DNA of 64,000 bases, taken from Acidobacteriota bacterium (GTDB taxonomy: Bacteria > Acidobacteriota > Terriglobia > Bryobacterales > Bryobacteraceae). Positions 7,863 to 16,376 of this stretch are shown piece by piece (the first letter of the stretch is position 1; each line of letters opens with the position of its first letter). Under the pieces are notes generated by a model. The model had not been told where the DNA came from, did not search any database, and saw only the letters and a program-made list of their open reading frames with translations. The stretch lies in assembly GCA_017304135.1 (NCBI GenBank), contig JAFLBB010000008.1:1-64000 (forward strand). The letters are read 5' to 3'. The position numbers and the translations under genes were made by a program.

Positions 7863-8840
7863 TCAGGCCACGGTGCCGCGCGATTTGTCCTTGGATTCCT
7901 TCTTGCAGCGGATTTCGCGGACGGCGTAGATGCGGCGGCCCTGGCTCTCAAAGTAAGTGCGGATCATCACTTCGCCGAGGATTCCGGTGGAGAACATCAT
8001 GATGCCCGCCAGCAGGAGCAAGGCACCGGCGATCATGAGCGGGCCGTGTTCGGCGACGAGTTCCCCGCCGGTAAGTTTGAAGGCGGCGAGATAGAGCATG
8101 ATGAGGCCGCCGATGGTGGTGCCGGCTAAGCCAAGCTTGCCGAAGAAATGCATCGGGCGGGTGAAGTAACTGAGCAGGAACTTGATGGTGAGGATGTCGA
8201 AGAGGACGCCGAAGGTGCGGCTGAGGCCGTAGTGGGAGTGGCCGCTGGGGCGGGGGATGTTGCGAATGGGGACCTCAGCGATGCGGGCGCCGTAGAAGCT
8301 GGCCAGCGCCGGGATGAAGCGGTGGAGCTCGCCGTAGAGGTTGATGTCTTTGAGGATTTCGGCGCGGTAGGCCTTGAAGGTGGTGCCGAAGTCGCGGAGG
8401 TCGACGCCGCTGGCCTTGGCCATGAGCCAGTTGGCGATGCGCGAGGGGATTTTGCGGGTGAAGGCGTTGTCGACGCGGTTTTTGCGCCAGCCGCTGGCGA
8501 TGTCGTAGCCTTCGTCGAGTTTGGAGAGCAGGGCGGGAATGTCGTCGGGGTCGTGCTGGAGGTCGCCGTCGAGGGAGATGATGATGTTGCCCTGGGCTTC
8601 GTCGAAGCCGGCGGCGAGGGCGGCGGTTTGGCCGAAATTGCGGCGGAGGCGCATCACTTTGAGGCGGGCGTCGGTTTCGACGAGATTGGCGAGGAGTTCG
8701 AAGCTGCGGTCAGTGGAGGCGTCGTCGACGAAGATGATCTCGTAGGGGCGTTGGACGCGGAGGAGGACGGCGGTGAGGCGGTCGTAGAGGGGGAGGATCG
8801 CCGGCTCTTCGTTGTGAATGGGGACGACGATGGAGAGCAT
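7863..8840 (-). CDS. Polyisoprenyl-phosphate glycosyltransferase (GT2, DPM1/ArnC type)
   Basis: 325 aa. The GT-A glycosyltransferase domain takes up residues 1-220, starting 'MLSIVVPIHNEE', with 'IIFVDDASTDRS' and the metal-binding 'SLDGDLQHDPDDIPAL'. Two membrane spans follow at about 232-255 ('GTTIGGLIMLYLAAF') and 268-290 ('MIAGALLLLAGIMMFSTG'). This is the architecture of enzymes that load a sugar onto undecaprenyl phosphate at the cytoplasmic face for later transfer outside (GtrB, ArnC, dolichol-phosphate mannose synthase). The sugar is unknown. Its stop faces the end of the HEAT operon across 13 nt. Confidence 0.93.
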   Translation of the reverse strand: MLSIVVPIHNEEPAILPLYDRLTAVLLRVQRPYEIIFVDDASTDRSFELLANLVETDARLKVMRLRRNFGQTAALAAGFDEAQGNIIISLDGDLQHDPDDIPALLSKLDEGYDIASGWRKNRVDNAFTRKIPSRIANWLMAKASGVDLRDFGTTFKAYRAEILKDINLYGELHRFIPALASFYGARIAEVPIRNIPRPSGHSHYGLSRTFGVLFDILTIKFLLSYFTRPMHFFGKLGLAGTTIGGLIMLYLAAFKLTGGELVAEHGPLMIAGALLLLAGIMMFSTGILGEVMIRTYFESQGRRIYAVREIRCKKESKDKSRGTVA

Positions 8841-8942
8841 CTAGTACCAGTGTACTCTCCGGCGCGAGGGGATCCACAGGGGAGGTGGGGTCCAGCGGCG
8901 GGCGCGGGAGGTGAGCGCCGCGGGGAGCGGGAGGTCTGAAAT

Positions 8943-9026
8943 TGGCACTTGCGTTTTATTGACAAGTCCGTATACTTATCGAGGCCAGAAGCGCTTCTGA
9001 GAAGATTTGGTCCGTTTAGGGACCAC
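8943..9026 (+). promoter_or_regulatory. Promoter region and dyads upstream of the secreted protein gene
   Basis: TTGCGT (8949-8954) and TATACT (8971-8976) with a 16-nt spacer make a plausible promoter; a perfect TTGACA at 8959-8964 is badly spaced for that -10. Just downstream is a perfect 14-bp palindrome CAGAAGCGCTTCTG (8986-8999), then a second hairpin TGGTCC-6 nt-GGACCA (9008-9025). The palindrome would cover the transcript start and could be an operator or a 5' stabilising hairpin. Confidence 0.45.
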
Positions 9027-9065
9027 ATCCCCCAATTTTGTCCTTTGAGAGGGAAAGGAACTTCC

Positions 9066-9812
9066 ATGAAGCCTTTGGTGTATCTGTTCTGTCTTTCCGC
9101 CGCCTGCTGTGCCACGGTGGCGGCCCAATCCACGCCGCAAATGTCGCGGCTCTATGCCTATGAAGTGCCGTCAGACGGCGCGGCCGAGTTTTTCGATGTG
9201 CAGCGCGACACGGCCGAGATCTACAAGGCCAACAAAGCGCCGTATCCGCGGCTATGCTGGACGAGCCTGGCCGGTCCGCAGATGTTCTACATGATGGTGC
9301 CGATCACGGGGCTGGACAAGTTGACCGAGCGGACATGGCTGTCGCAGCAGGGCGAGGAGATGCCGCGGAATGCCCGCATGAGCCGGCTGTCGCGGGCGGG
9401 GGCGAGCGCGACGATCAAGCTGACGCGATCGGTTCCCGAGCTTTCCTGGGATGACACGCCTGGGAATGCGCCCGACGCCTTCGGCATGGTGCGTGTAGAC
9501 ATCGTCAAGCCGGGCAAGACGGCGGACTACACGGCGATGATGAAGGACGTGTCGCAGACTTACAAGAAGATGGGCACGGCGAAGAGTTTCTATGTGAACC
9601 GCGTGGCCTTTGGCGGAAACGTGTATGAGTATCACAGCTACACGGGACTGAACAGCCTGGCCGACATCCAGGAGACCGACGCCTTCCGGAAGGCGATGGG
9701 CGAGGCTAAGTACGACGCGTTCATCAAGAAGCTGGGGGACGTGATTGAGTCGAGCGAGCGGACGCTGGTGCGGTTCCGGCCGGAGTTCAGCTACGTGCCG
9801 GAAGCGAAGTAA
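9066..9812 (+). CDS. Secreted protein of unknown function
   Basis: 248 aa from the ATG at 9066, chosen over an upstream in-frame start because GAGGGAAAGG precedes it and the peptide then begins with a proper signal sequence (about residues 1-20, 'YLFCLSAACCATVAAQ'). The mature protein appears to have two similar halves, one starting near 'RLYAYEVPSDGAAEFF' and one near 'GMVRVDIVKPGKTADYTAMM'. This may be a pair of ferredoxin-like (dimeric alpha-beta barrel) domains, but that is only a visual impression. No catalytic motif is recognised. It is a single-gene unit with its own promoter region and terminator. Confidence 0.75.
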   Translation: MKPLVYLFCLSAACCATVAAQSTPQMSRLYAYEVPSDGAAEFFDVQRDTAEIYKANKAPYPRLCWTSLAGPQMFYMMVPITGLDKLTERTWLSQQGEEMPRNARMSRLSRAGASATIKLTRSVPELSWDDTPGNAPDAFGMVRVDIVKPGKTADYTAMMKDVSQTYKKMGTAKSFYVNRVAFGGNVYEYHSYTGLNSLADIQETDAFRKAMGEAKYDAFIKKLGDVIESSERTLVRFRPEFSYVPEAK

Positions 9813-9824
9813 GCAGGCGGGAAG

Positions 9825-9856
9825 AAAGGGACCGGGGCAGGGCCGCCGGTCCCTTT
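9825..9856. terminator. Bidirectional intrinsic terminator
   Basis: Perfect 11-bp inverted repeat AAAGGGACCGG (9825-9835) and CCGGTCCCTTT (9846-9856) with a 10-nt loop. It lies between two convergent genes and ends in T's on the plus strand and A's on the other side, so it can serve both. Confidence 0.85.
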
Positions 9857-9874
9857 GTGCAATGAGGAGCGGGC

Positions 9875-10267
9875 TCAGGCGTTGGGGATTTTGAGGACCT
9901 GGCCGGGTTTGATCTTGTCGGGGTCGGAGAGCTGATCCTTGTTGGCCTCGAAGATCTTCATGTACTGGTTGGCGCTGCCGTAGAACTGTTTGCTGATCTT
10001 GGACAGCGTGTCGCCGCCCTGGACGATGTAGGTGACGACGGGTGCCGGGACGTTGGCATCGACTTTGATGTCGGCCTTGAGGTCGTCGTAGTTGCCGTCG
10101 ACACCCTTGATCTGATCCCAGACGCGATTCTTTTCCGCTTCGTCGTGGACACTGGCGTCGAGGACGAGTTTGCCGGCCTCCTCGTGCAGGTGATGGATCA
10201 GCGCTCCGCGGGTGCTGAGGAAATCGATGACGGGTTTGTACTTGGCCTTAAGGGCTTCCGCGCTCAT
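9875..10267 (-). CDS. BON-LysM protein, Kbp/YgaU-like
   Basis: 130 aa. A BON-like domain occupies about residues 8-72 ('[20 protein letters not shown]') and a LysM domain about 79-130 ('[18 protein letters not shown]', ending '[12 protein letters not shown]'). There is no signal peptide. The order BON then LysM, the small size and the absence of a signal sequence match E. coli Kbp (YgaU), a cytoplasmic potassium-binding protein, although LysM usually binds peptidoglycan. Potassium binding is inferred from the family. GGAAGGAGA precedes the ATG on the minus strand. Confidence 0.85.
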   Translation of the reverse strand: MSAEALKAKYKPVIDFLSTRGALIHHLHEEAGKLVLDASVHDEAEKNRVWDQIKGVDGNYDDLKADIKVDANVPAPVVTYIVQGGDTLSKISKQFYGSANQYMKIFEANKDQLSDPDKIKPGQVLKIPNA

Positions 10268-10326
10268 GTGAATGGGTCTCCTTCCGATGGCCGGTGCGCG
10301 CGTGAAGCAACGCGCCCGGTTCCTTC

Positions 10327-10332
10327 TATACT
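10327..10332 (+). promoter_or_regulatory. -10 box for the DUF937 gene
   Basis: TATACT at 10327-10332 is a good -10 match, though no convincing -35 is visible. A start near 10339 would leave out the in-frame ATG at 10336 and supports the ATG at 10387, which has GGAGGA just upstream. Confidence 0.45.
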
Positions 10333-10386
10333 AGGATGCGTGCCACGGGGGAGGATAGTCTCGTGGGGCGAATCGGAGGATCGTTC

Positions 10387-10938
10387 ATGGACCTTTTGCA
10401 GGCATTGATGAATGCGCAGGGCGGCGGCGCGGTGAGGCAGTTGTCGAACCAGTTCGGGCTGGGCCAGGACCAGACGATGGCGGCGCTGCAGCAGTTGTTG
10501 CCGGCGATTGCCGGGGGCATGCAGCGCAACGTGAGCCAGGAAGGCGGGCTGGAGGGCCTGCTGGGGGCGCTGATGAACGGCAATCATCAACGGTATGTCG
10601 ATGAGCCGGAGGCGCTCGATCCGGAAGAGATGCGGCAGGACGGCAACGGCATCCTGGGGCACCTGTTCGGGAGCAAGGATGTGAGCCGGCAGGTGGCCAG
10701 CCACGCCGCCGAACGCACGGGCATTGGCTCGGATCTTCTGAAGCAGATGCTGCCGGTGGTGGCGGCGATGGCGATGGGGGCGTTGAGCAAGCAGGCGGGC
10801 GGCAATGCGATGGCGGCGTCGGCGCCTCAGGGCGGCGGCGGCATTCTGGACATGATCACGCCGCTGCTGGACCAGGATCGCGACGGCTCGGCGGCCGATG
10901 ACGTGTTGGGCTTCGTGTCGAAGATGTTCCTGAAGTAG
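10387..10938 (+). CDS. DUF937 family protein
   Basis: 183 aa from the ATG at 10387, selected because CGGAGGA ends 6 nt upstream and the peptide then begins with the DUF937 core. That core is visible at about residues 1-60 ('MDLLQALMNAQGGGAVRQLS', 'QTMAALQQLLPAIAGGM') and again in the second half ('LLKQMLPVVAAMAMGAL'). The C-terminus has 'PLLDQDRDGSAADDVLGF', an EF-hand-like Asp-rich loop. The biochemical role of the family is not known. No signal peptide. It ends 6 nt before an M48 protease gene and may be co-transcribed with it. Confidence 0.82.
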   Translation: MDLLQALMNAQGGGAVRQLSNQFGLGQDQTMAALQQLLPAIAGGMQRNVSQEGGLEGLLGALMNGNHQRYVDEPEALDPEEMRQDGNGILGHLFGSKDVSRQVASHAAERTGIGSDLLKQMLPVVAAMAMGALSKQAGGNAMAASAPQGGGGILDMITPLLDQDRDGSAADDVLGFVSKMFLK

Positions 10939-10944
10939 GCGCGT

Positions 10945-11748
10945 ATGAATCGCAGGGGCGGATTCCGGCTGCTGCCGATTGTGCTGTTCGGGCTGTACCT
11001 CGGCTACTACTTCATCGCCAATCGTGAAGAGGTGCCGCTGACGGGGCGGAAGCAACTGGTGGACATCAGCCGCGAGCAGGAAGCGTCGCTGGGGTTGTCG
11101 AGCTACCGGCAGATTCTGCGGCAGTCTGCAGTGGTGCGTTCGGGGCCGGAGGCGGCGCTGGTGAAGTCGATCGGGCAACGCATTGCGAAGGTGAGCGAGG
11201 ACCCGGGGTTTGAGTGGCAGTATGAGCTGATCGACGACAACCAGGCCAATGCGTTTTGCCTGCCGGGCGGGAAGGTGGCGGTGTACACGGGCATCCTGCC
11301 GATCACGCAGAACGAGAACGGGCTGGCCGCGGTGATGGGGCACGAGATTGCGCACGCGATTGCGCGGCACGGGGCGGAGCGGATGGCGCACCAGAAGCTG
11401 GTGCAGATTGGGGCGATGGCGACCTCAGTGGCCGTGGGCGAGATGGAACCGCGGCAGCGGCAGTTGGTGTTGGGGGCGCTGGGCGTGGGGGCGCAGTTCG
11501 GCATTCTGCTGCCGTTTTCGCGCGAGCATGAGAGCGAGGCGGATTACATGGGGCTGATCTACGTGGCGCGGGCGTGCTTTGATCCACGGGAGGCGCCGAA
11601 GCTGTGGGTGCGGATGGGGGAGGCGAGCAAAGGCGCGCCGAGCGAGTTCATGTCGACGCACCCCTCGCACGAGACACGCATCCGGCAGTTCCAGGAGTGG
11701 ATGCCGGAGGCGCTGAAGGTGCGGGCGGAGAGTTGCGGCGGACGGTAG
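10945..11748 (+). CDS. M48-family metallopeptidase
   Basis: 267 aa. One N-terminal hydrophobic segment (about residues 6-22, 'RLLPIVLFGLYLGYYF') acts as signal or anchor. The zinc motif HEIAH is at H133-H137 and the third ligand Glu198 is in 'EHESEADYMGL', both diagnostic of M48 (HtpX/LoiP/BepA/Oma1-like) proteases. The single N-terminal segment and the length fit the periplasmic LoiP/YcaL type rather than the four-span HtpX. 'GKVAVYTGILPIT' and 'STHPSHETRI' are further conserved family patches. These enzymes perform outer-membrane protein quality control; that role is inferred. Confidence 0.93.
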   Translation: MNRRGGFRLLPIVLFGLYLGYYFIANREEVPLTGRKQLVDISREQEASLGLSSYRQILRQSAVVRSGPEAALVKSIGQRIAKVSEDPGFEWQYELIDDNQANAFCLPGGKVAVYTGILPITQNENGLAAVMGHEIAHAIARHGAERMAHQKLVQIGAMATSVAVGEMEPRQRQLVLGALGVGAQFGILLPFSREHESEADYMGLIYVARACFDPREAPKLWVRMGEASKGAPSEFMSTHPSHETRIRQFQEWMPEALKVRAESCGGR

Positions 11749-11750
11749 GG

Positions 11751-12398
11751 ATGCAGAGGCTCGGGGCAGGACTTCTGGCGGCGGCGTTTGGGCTGTGGGG
11801 GCAGGCGGCAGAGCTTCCCTACGCCGAGTTCGCCGGGCCGTCGTTCTCCGTGCATGAATTGGCCGAGCGGATGCCGGGTGGGTGTGAGCAGGGCGCGCGG
11901 CCGCGGTTCGGGGATCTGAGCTACCCGTTGGGCGAGGACGAGCCTGGATCCGATGGTCGGGTTGCGCTCTCCGGCGGGCGGATGAGCCGGAGCGAGGGGG
12001 CGGCGGGCGAGCGGCTGGGGAACCTCACGGTGCGGTTGGCGTCGGCGCACGATTTGCCGGGCGGTGGCGGCCGGACGAGATTCTGGCTGGTGGTGCTGCA
12101 TGTGGAATCGGTGGGCGGGAGCACGTCGACGAACTACCAGGCGCAGGTGATGCGGTGCCGGGCGGGGGTGTTGGAAGAGGTGCAGCGGGTTGTTTGGGAG
12201 GCGCGGGTGCCGGAAGGTCGCGCGGCGCCGGTGGTGGCCGGGGACGGCGGGCTGCGGTTTACCACCTCGCATTATCTGCCGGGTGATGCTCATTGCTGCG
12301 TGTCGGCGGTGGATGAGGTGAGCCTGCGGTGGGAGGGGCGGCGGTATGGGAAGGCGAGGGTGCGGTCGAGGCGGATTCGGGGCGGCGAAACACCTTAG
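11751..12398 (+). CDS. Exported protein of unknown function
   Basis: 215 aa from the ATG at 11751, two bases after the stop of the M48 gene, so probably coupled to it. A longer in-frame reading would overlap the protease and lack a signal peptide. Residues 1-19 are a signal peptide ('RLGAGLLAAAFGLWGQAAEL'). The rest is beta-rich and shows no family I recognise; 'RFWLVVLHVESVGGSTS' and 'YLPGDAHCCVSAVDEVSL' look like beta-sandwich strands, with one adjacent Cys pair. It could be a periplasmic protein acting with the protease. Confidence 0.7.
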   Translation: MQRLGAGLLAAAFGLWGQAAELPYAEFAGPSFSVHELAERMPGGCEQGARPRFGDLSYPLGEDEPGSDGRVALSGGRMSRSEGAAGERLGNLTVRLASAHDLPGGGGRTRFWLVVLHVESVGGSTSTNYQAQVMRCRAGVLEEVQRVVWEARVPEGRAAPVVAGDGGLRFTTSHYLPGDAHCCVSAVDEVSLRWEGRRYGKARVRSRRIRGGETP

Positions 12399-12403
12399 AT
12401 TCC

Positions 12404-12412
12404 TGCTAAAAT
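12404..12412 (+). promoter_or_regulatory. Extended -10 promoter of gyrA
   Basis: TGCTAAAAT at 12404-12412 is an extended -10 (TGn followed by TAAAAT). No good -35 is seen, which is tolerated with an extended -10. The transcript would start near 12419, giving a leader of about 74 nt before the TTG start. Confidence 0.5.
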
Positions 12413-12492
12413 AGAGGATTCACCGGCCTGTCGGAGAGGCCGCATTCCTCCCCTGGCGTGCTTTCCGAAGGGCCGAATCCGAAGGAGTCCAT

Positions 12493-15066
12493 TTGGCTGA
12501 GCAAGATCCTCCCGTGCCGCCTGGAAATGGCGGGTTGCTACCGCTAGGTCCTGACGCGAAGAACATCGTCCCGATCAATATCGAAGACGAGATGCGGCGG
12601 TCGTATATCGATTACGCGATGAGCGTGATCGTGAGCCGCGCGCTGCCCGATGTGCGCGACGGATTGAAGCCCGTGCACCGGCGCATTCTCTATGCGATGG
12701 ACGAGATGGGGCTGGCGCCGAACAAGCCGACGCGCAAGTGCGCCAAGATTGTCGGCGAGGTGATGGGCAACTATCACCCGCACGGCGACTCGGCGATTTA
12801 CGACACGCTGGTCCGATTAGCGCAGCCGTTTTCGATGCGCTATCCGCTGATTGACGGGCAGGGGAACTTCGGATCGATTGACGGCGATCCGCCGGCGGCG
12901 ATGCGGTATACCGAAGCGCGGCTGGCGAAGATTTCGGCGGCGCTGCTGGACGATCTGGATAAAGAGACGGTGGATTTCCGGCCCAACTACGACGAATCGT
13001 CGCGGGAGCCGGAGGTGTTGCCGACGCGGCTGCCAAACCTGCTGCTGAACGGCGCCGAGGGCATCGCGGTGGGCATGGCGACGCGCATTCCGCCGCACAA
13101 CCTGACCGAGATCGTCAACGCGACCATCGAGCTGGTGAACAACCCGAAGGCGACGCTGGCCGACATGATGAAGCACGTGCAGGGGCCTGACTTCCCCGGC
13201 GGCGGTTTCATTCTGGGGCGCGAGGGCATTTTCAACGCCTATTCCACCGGGCGCGGCTCGGTGAAGATGCGGGCCAAGGCGGCCACGGAGAAGTCAGGCA
13301 AAGACCGCGAAGCGATCATCGTGAACGAGATTCCGTTCCAGGTGAACAAGTCGCGGCTGATCCAGCAGATCGCCGAGCTGGTGGGCGACAAGAAGCTGGA
13401 AGGGATTTCCGATGTGCGCGACGAGAGCGACCGCGACGGCATGCGGATCGTGATCGAGCTGAAGCGCGGTGAGAACGCCGAAGTGGTGCTGAACAATCTG
13501 TTCAAGCAGACACAGATGCAGATGAACTTCGGCATCATCATGCTGTCGATCGTCAACGGCCAGCCGAGGGAGCTGGGGCTGGTCGACATGTTGAAGCGGT
13601 TCATCGACCACCGCATCGAGGTTGTTCGCAGGCGCACGGATTACCTGTTGCGCAAGGCGCGCGAGCGCGAGCATTTGTTGCTGGGTTTCCAGCGGGCGTT
13701 GCGGAACATCGACCAGGTGATCGCGTTGATCCGGGCATCGAAGACGCCGCGCGAGGCGCGCGATTCGTTGATGGAGTTCATCACGCCGGAAGAGGCTGCC
13801 GAGTACGCGAAGCTAGTCGGAGCCGATCCGCGCGGGCCGCGGTTCAGCGAGAGGCAGGCGCAGGCGATCATCGAGCTGCAACTGCAACGGCTGACCGGCA
13901 TGGAGCAGCAGAAGATCCTCGACGAGCTGGCCGACATTCAGGCGCGGATCGCGGAGTACATGGAGATTCTCGATTCGGACCAGGCCGTGCGCCGCGTGAT
14001 CGTGGAGGAGTTGAAAGAGGTCCGCAAGCTGTTCGGCGACGAGCGGCGGACGCAGATTGTCGAGGACCCGGGCGAGATCATGCTCGAGGACCTGGTGCAG
14101 GAAGAGGACGTCGCGATCACGGTGACGCGCGGCGGCTATCTGAAGCGCACGGCGGTGGACACCTACCGGCGGCAGTCACGCGGAGGCAAGGGCCGGATTG
14201 GCATGGGCACGCGTTCGGAAGACGTGGTGGAGCACCTGCTGATCGGCTCGACGCACGCCTATATCATGACGTTCACCTCGAAAGGGCGCGTGTATTGGAC
14301 GAAGGCCTACACGGTTCCCGACGCGGGCACGACGGGCAAAGGCAAGAATGTGAACGGCCTGATCAACCTGCAAGCCGATGAGACGCCGAAGGCGTTCCTG
14401 ATGACGAAGGACTTCCCGGAGGGCATCTACGTGGTGATGATCACGCGCAACGGCGTGATCAAGAAGTGCGCGCTGTCGGAGTTCGACAATCCACGTTCGG
14501 TGGGCATCATCGCGTTGTCGGTGGACGACGGCGATGAGCTGATTTCGGCGCAGTTGTCCACGGGTTCGCAGGAGGTGTTCATCGCGACGCGGGAAGGCAT
14601 GTCGATCCGTTTCCACGAAGAAGATGTGAGGCCCATGGGGAGGGCCGCGCGAGGCGTGCGGGGGATTTCGCTTTCGGCGAAAGACCACGTGGTGTCGACC
14701 GAGATTGTGGACCAGGAGGATCTGGTTCTGTCCATCTCGGAGCTGGGCTACGGCAAGCGCACCCCGGTGGGCAGCTACCGGCTGCAGACGCGCGGCGGCA
14801 AGGGCGTCATCAACATGAAGACGACCAAGAAGACCGGCAGCGTGGTGGCCGTGCTGCGTGTGAAAGAGACGACCGACCTGATGATCATCACCAAGGACGG
14901 CAAGATCATCCGCATCGAATCGGACAACATCCGGCAGGCGGGGCGCTCCACGCAGGGCGTACGGCTGGTACGGATGGATGACGGCGACGCGGTGGCGGCG
15001 GCGAGCCTGGTGCCGGAAGCCGAGGTGGAGGGCGAGGACGGGCAGGCCGACCTGGAACTGCAGTAA
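12493..15066 (+). CDS. gyrA: DNA gyrase subunit A
   Basis: 857 aa, full length for GyrA. It introduces negative supercoils as an A2B2 complex; the A subunit cleaves DNA. The start is TTG at 12493, with GAAGGAG 5 nt upstream. The conserved opening '[20 protein letters not shown]' is at about residues 35-55, followed by the breakage-reunion domain with catalytic Tyr139 in '[10 protein letters not shown]'. The C-terminal beta-pinwheel carries a GyrA-box ('QSRGGKGR', near residue 561), which marks gyrase rather than topoisomerase IV. The quinolone-resistance region is unremarkable by eye. gyrB is not in the window. Confidence 0.98.
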   Translation: MAEQDPPVPPGNGGLLPLGPDAKNIVPINIEDEMRRSYIDYAMSVIVSRALPDVRDGLKPVHRRILYAMDEMGLAPNKPTRKCAKIVGEVMGNYHPHGDSAIYDTLVRLAQPFSMRYPLIDGQGNFGSIDGDPPAAMRYTEARLAKISAALLDDLDKETVDFRPNYDESSREPEVLPTRLPNLLLNGAEGIAVGMATRIPPHNLTEIVNATIELVNNPKATLADMMKHVQGPDFPGGGFILGREGIFNAYSTGRGSVKMRAKAATEKSGKDREAIIVNEIPFQVNKSRLIQQIAELVGDKKLEGISDVRDESDRDGMRIVIELKRGENAEVVLNNLFKQTQMQMNFGIIMLSIVNGQPRELGLVDMLKRFIDHRIEVVRRRTDYLLRKAREREHLLLGFQRALRNIDQVIALIRASKTPREARDSLMEFITPEEAAEYAKLVGADPRGPRFSERQAQAIIELQLQRLTGMEQQKILDELADIQARIAEYMEILDSDQAVRRVIVEELKEVRKLFGDERRTQIVEDPGEIMLEDLVQEEDVAITVTRGGYLKRTAVDTYRRQSRGGKGRIGMGTRSEDVVEHLLIGSTHAYIMTFTSKGRVYWTKAYTVPDAGTTGKGKNVNGLINLQADETPKAFLMTKDFPEGIYVVMITRNGVIKKCALSEFDNPRSVGIIALSVDDGDELISAQLSTGSQEVFIATREGMSIRFHEEDVRPMGRAARGVRGISLSAKDHVVSTEIVDQEDLVLSISELGYGKRTPVGSYRLQTRGGKGVINMKTTKKTGSVVAVLRVKETTDLMIITKDGKIIRIESDNIRQAGRSTQGVRLVRMDDGDAVAAASLVPEAEVEGEDGQADLELQ

Positions 15067-15073
15067 GCACTGA

Positions 15074-15120
15074 GCAAAGGGCGCGGGAGAGCAGATCGCT
15101 CTCCCGCGCCCTTTGCTTTT
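15074..15120. terminator. Strong bidirectional terminator after gyrA
   Basis: A perfect 19-bp stem (15074-15092 paired with 15098-15116), containing GGGCGCGGGAGAGC and its complement, with a 5-nt loop AGATC and a following T run. It separates gyrA from the convergent enolase-superfamily gene and would end transcription from either side. Confidence 0.93.
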
Positions 15121-15133
15121 GTCCTTGGTTGCT

Positions 15134-16255
15134 TTATCCCTTCACCACAAACGGCGCGATGGCCTCTTCGTCGAGATCGACGCCGAGGCCGGGGGCGTCG
15201 GGGATGGCGACGTAGCCATCGACGGCGCGGAGCTTTTGCTTGGTGATCGATTCGCGGAGGTTGGTTTCTTCTTCAGCTACGAACTCAAGGATGAGGGCGT
15301 TGGGGATGCTGGCCAGGAAGTGGAGCGCGGCGGCGACGTTGATGTAGGTGGTGAAGCCGTGGTTGGCGACGGGGAGGCCGCGGTCCCAGGCGAGGGCGGC
15401 GATTTTGATGGCTTCGGTGAAGCCGCCGCAGCGGGTGAGGTCGACCTGGATGAGGTCGACGCGGCCGCGGTCCATGAGTTCAACGAAGGTGGCGCGGGAG
15501 GACTCTTCTTCTCCGGCGGCGATGCGGATGTCGGTGGCGGCGGAGAGCTTGGCGTAGCCCTCGTAGTCATCGGGGCGGAGGGGTTCTTCGAGCCAGAAGG
15601 GGTGGTACTGTTCGAAGGCGCGGGCGCGCTGGATGGCGGTTTTGGCGTCCCAAACGAGGCCGGCGTCGATCATGAGATCGTTCGATTCGCCGAGGCCGCG
15701 GCGGGCTTCGCGGACGAGGGCGATGTCGGTGGCTTCGTCGCGGCCCATGGGGTCCCAGCCGAATTTGACGGCGGTGAAGCCCTGGTCGCGGTAGCGGCCG
15801 GCGAGATCGTAGGTGGCCTCGGGGGTGGGGCCCCAGAGGGAGGAGGCGTAGCAGCGGATTTTGTCGCAGAAGCCGCCGCCGAGGAGCTTCCACACGGGCA
15901 TGCCGAGGGCTTTGCCTTTGATGTCCCAGAGGGCCATGTCGATGCCGGAGATGGCGTGGAAGCCGACACCGCGGCGGCCTCCATAGATGTTGCCGCGATA
16001 CATTTTGTGCCACAGCTTTTCGGTCTCGAAGGGGTCTTCGCCGACGACGAGTTGGCCGAGGCCGCAGGCGGTGGTGTGGGAGAAGGGACCGTCGATGGCG
16101 GCCTTAGCGGCGAGGGGTGCGGAGTCGACCTCGCCGATACCGGTGATGCCGGCGTCGGTGTGAACGCGTACAATCAGAGCGTCCTGTCCTGAATCGCATT
16201 GGAATTTCACGTCAGGCTGGCGAAGGTAGATGGTTTCCACTTGGGTGATTTTCAT
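15134..16255 (-). CDS. Enolase-superfamily sugar-acid dehydratase/racemase
   Basis: 373 aa from the ATG at 16255 ('MKITQVETIYLRQPDVKFQ'); a longer in-frame reading has no typical N-terminus. This is the mandelate racemase/muconate lactonizing enzyme architecture: N-terminal capping domain (1-115) and TIM barrel. The metal ligands sit in 'LMIDAGLVWD', 'WLEEPLRPDD' and 'RIAAGEEESS', and a catalytic His is in 'VANHGFTTYINVA', as in acid-sugar dehydratases. 'TAVKFGWDPMG' holds the second-strand Lys. The family makes 2-keto-3-deoxy sugar acids or racemises acids; the substrate is not predictable here, and no pathway genes are adjacent. Confidence 0.9.
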   Translation of the reverse strand: MKITQVETIYLRQPDVKFQCDSGQDALIVRVHTDAGITGIGEVDSAPLAAKAAIDGPFSHTTACGLGQLVVGEDPFETEKLWHKMYRGNIYGGRRGVGFHAISGIDMALWDIKGKALGMPVWKLLGGGFCDKIRCYASSLWGPTPEATYDLAGRYRDQGFTAVKFGWDPMGRDEATDIALVREARRGLGESNDLMIDAGLVWDAKTAIQRARAFEQYHPFWLEEPLRPDDYEGYAKLSAATDIRIAAGEEESSRATFVELMDRGRVDLIQVDLTRCGGFTEAIKIAALAWDRGLPVANHGFTTYINVAAALHFLASIPNALILEFVAEEETNLRESITKQKLRAVDGYVAIPDAPGLGVDLDEEAIAPFVVKG

Positions 16256-16298
16256 GGCGAAGCCGGACATGCTATCACAAAGCGCCGAATCGGCAGTT

Positions 16299-16331
16299 GG
16301 CGGCGACATGGCGGCGACATGGCGGCGATGA
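16299..16331. repeat. 11-bp tandem repeat in a divergent spacer
   Basis: GGCGGCGACAT occurs at 16299-16309 and 16310-16320, with a partial third copy at 16321-16331. It lies in the 121-bp spacer between the divergent enolase-family and sensor-kinase genes, where an operator could be expected. TATATT at 16350-16355 is a possible -10 for the plus-strand gene. Confidence 0.6.
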
Positions 16332-16376
16332 TAGCGGCGATCTGGCCGATATATTCTGAAGAGTCCCATTGTCCGA

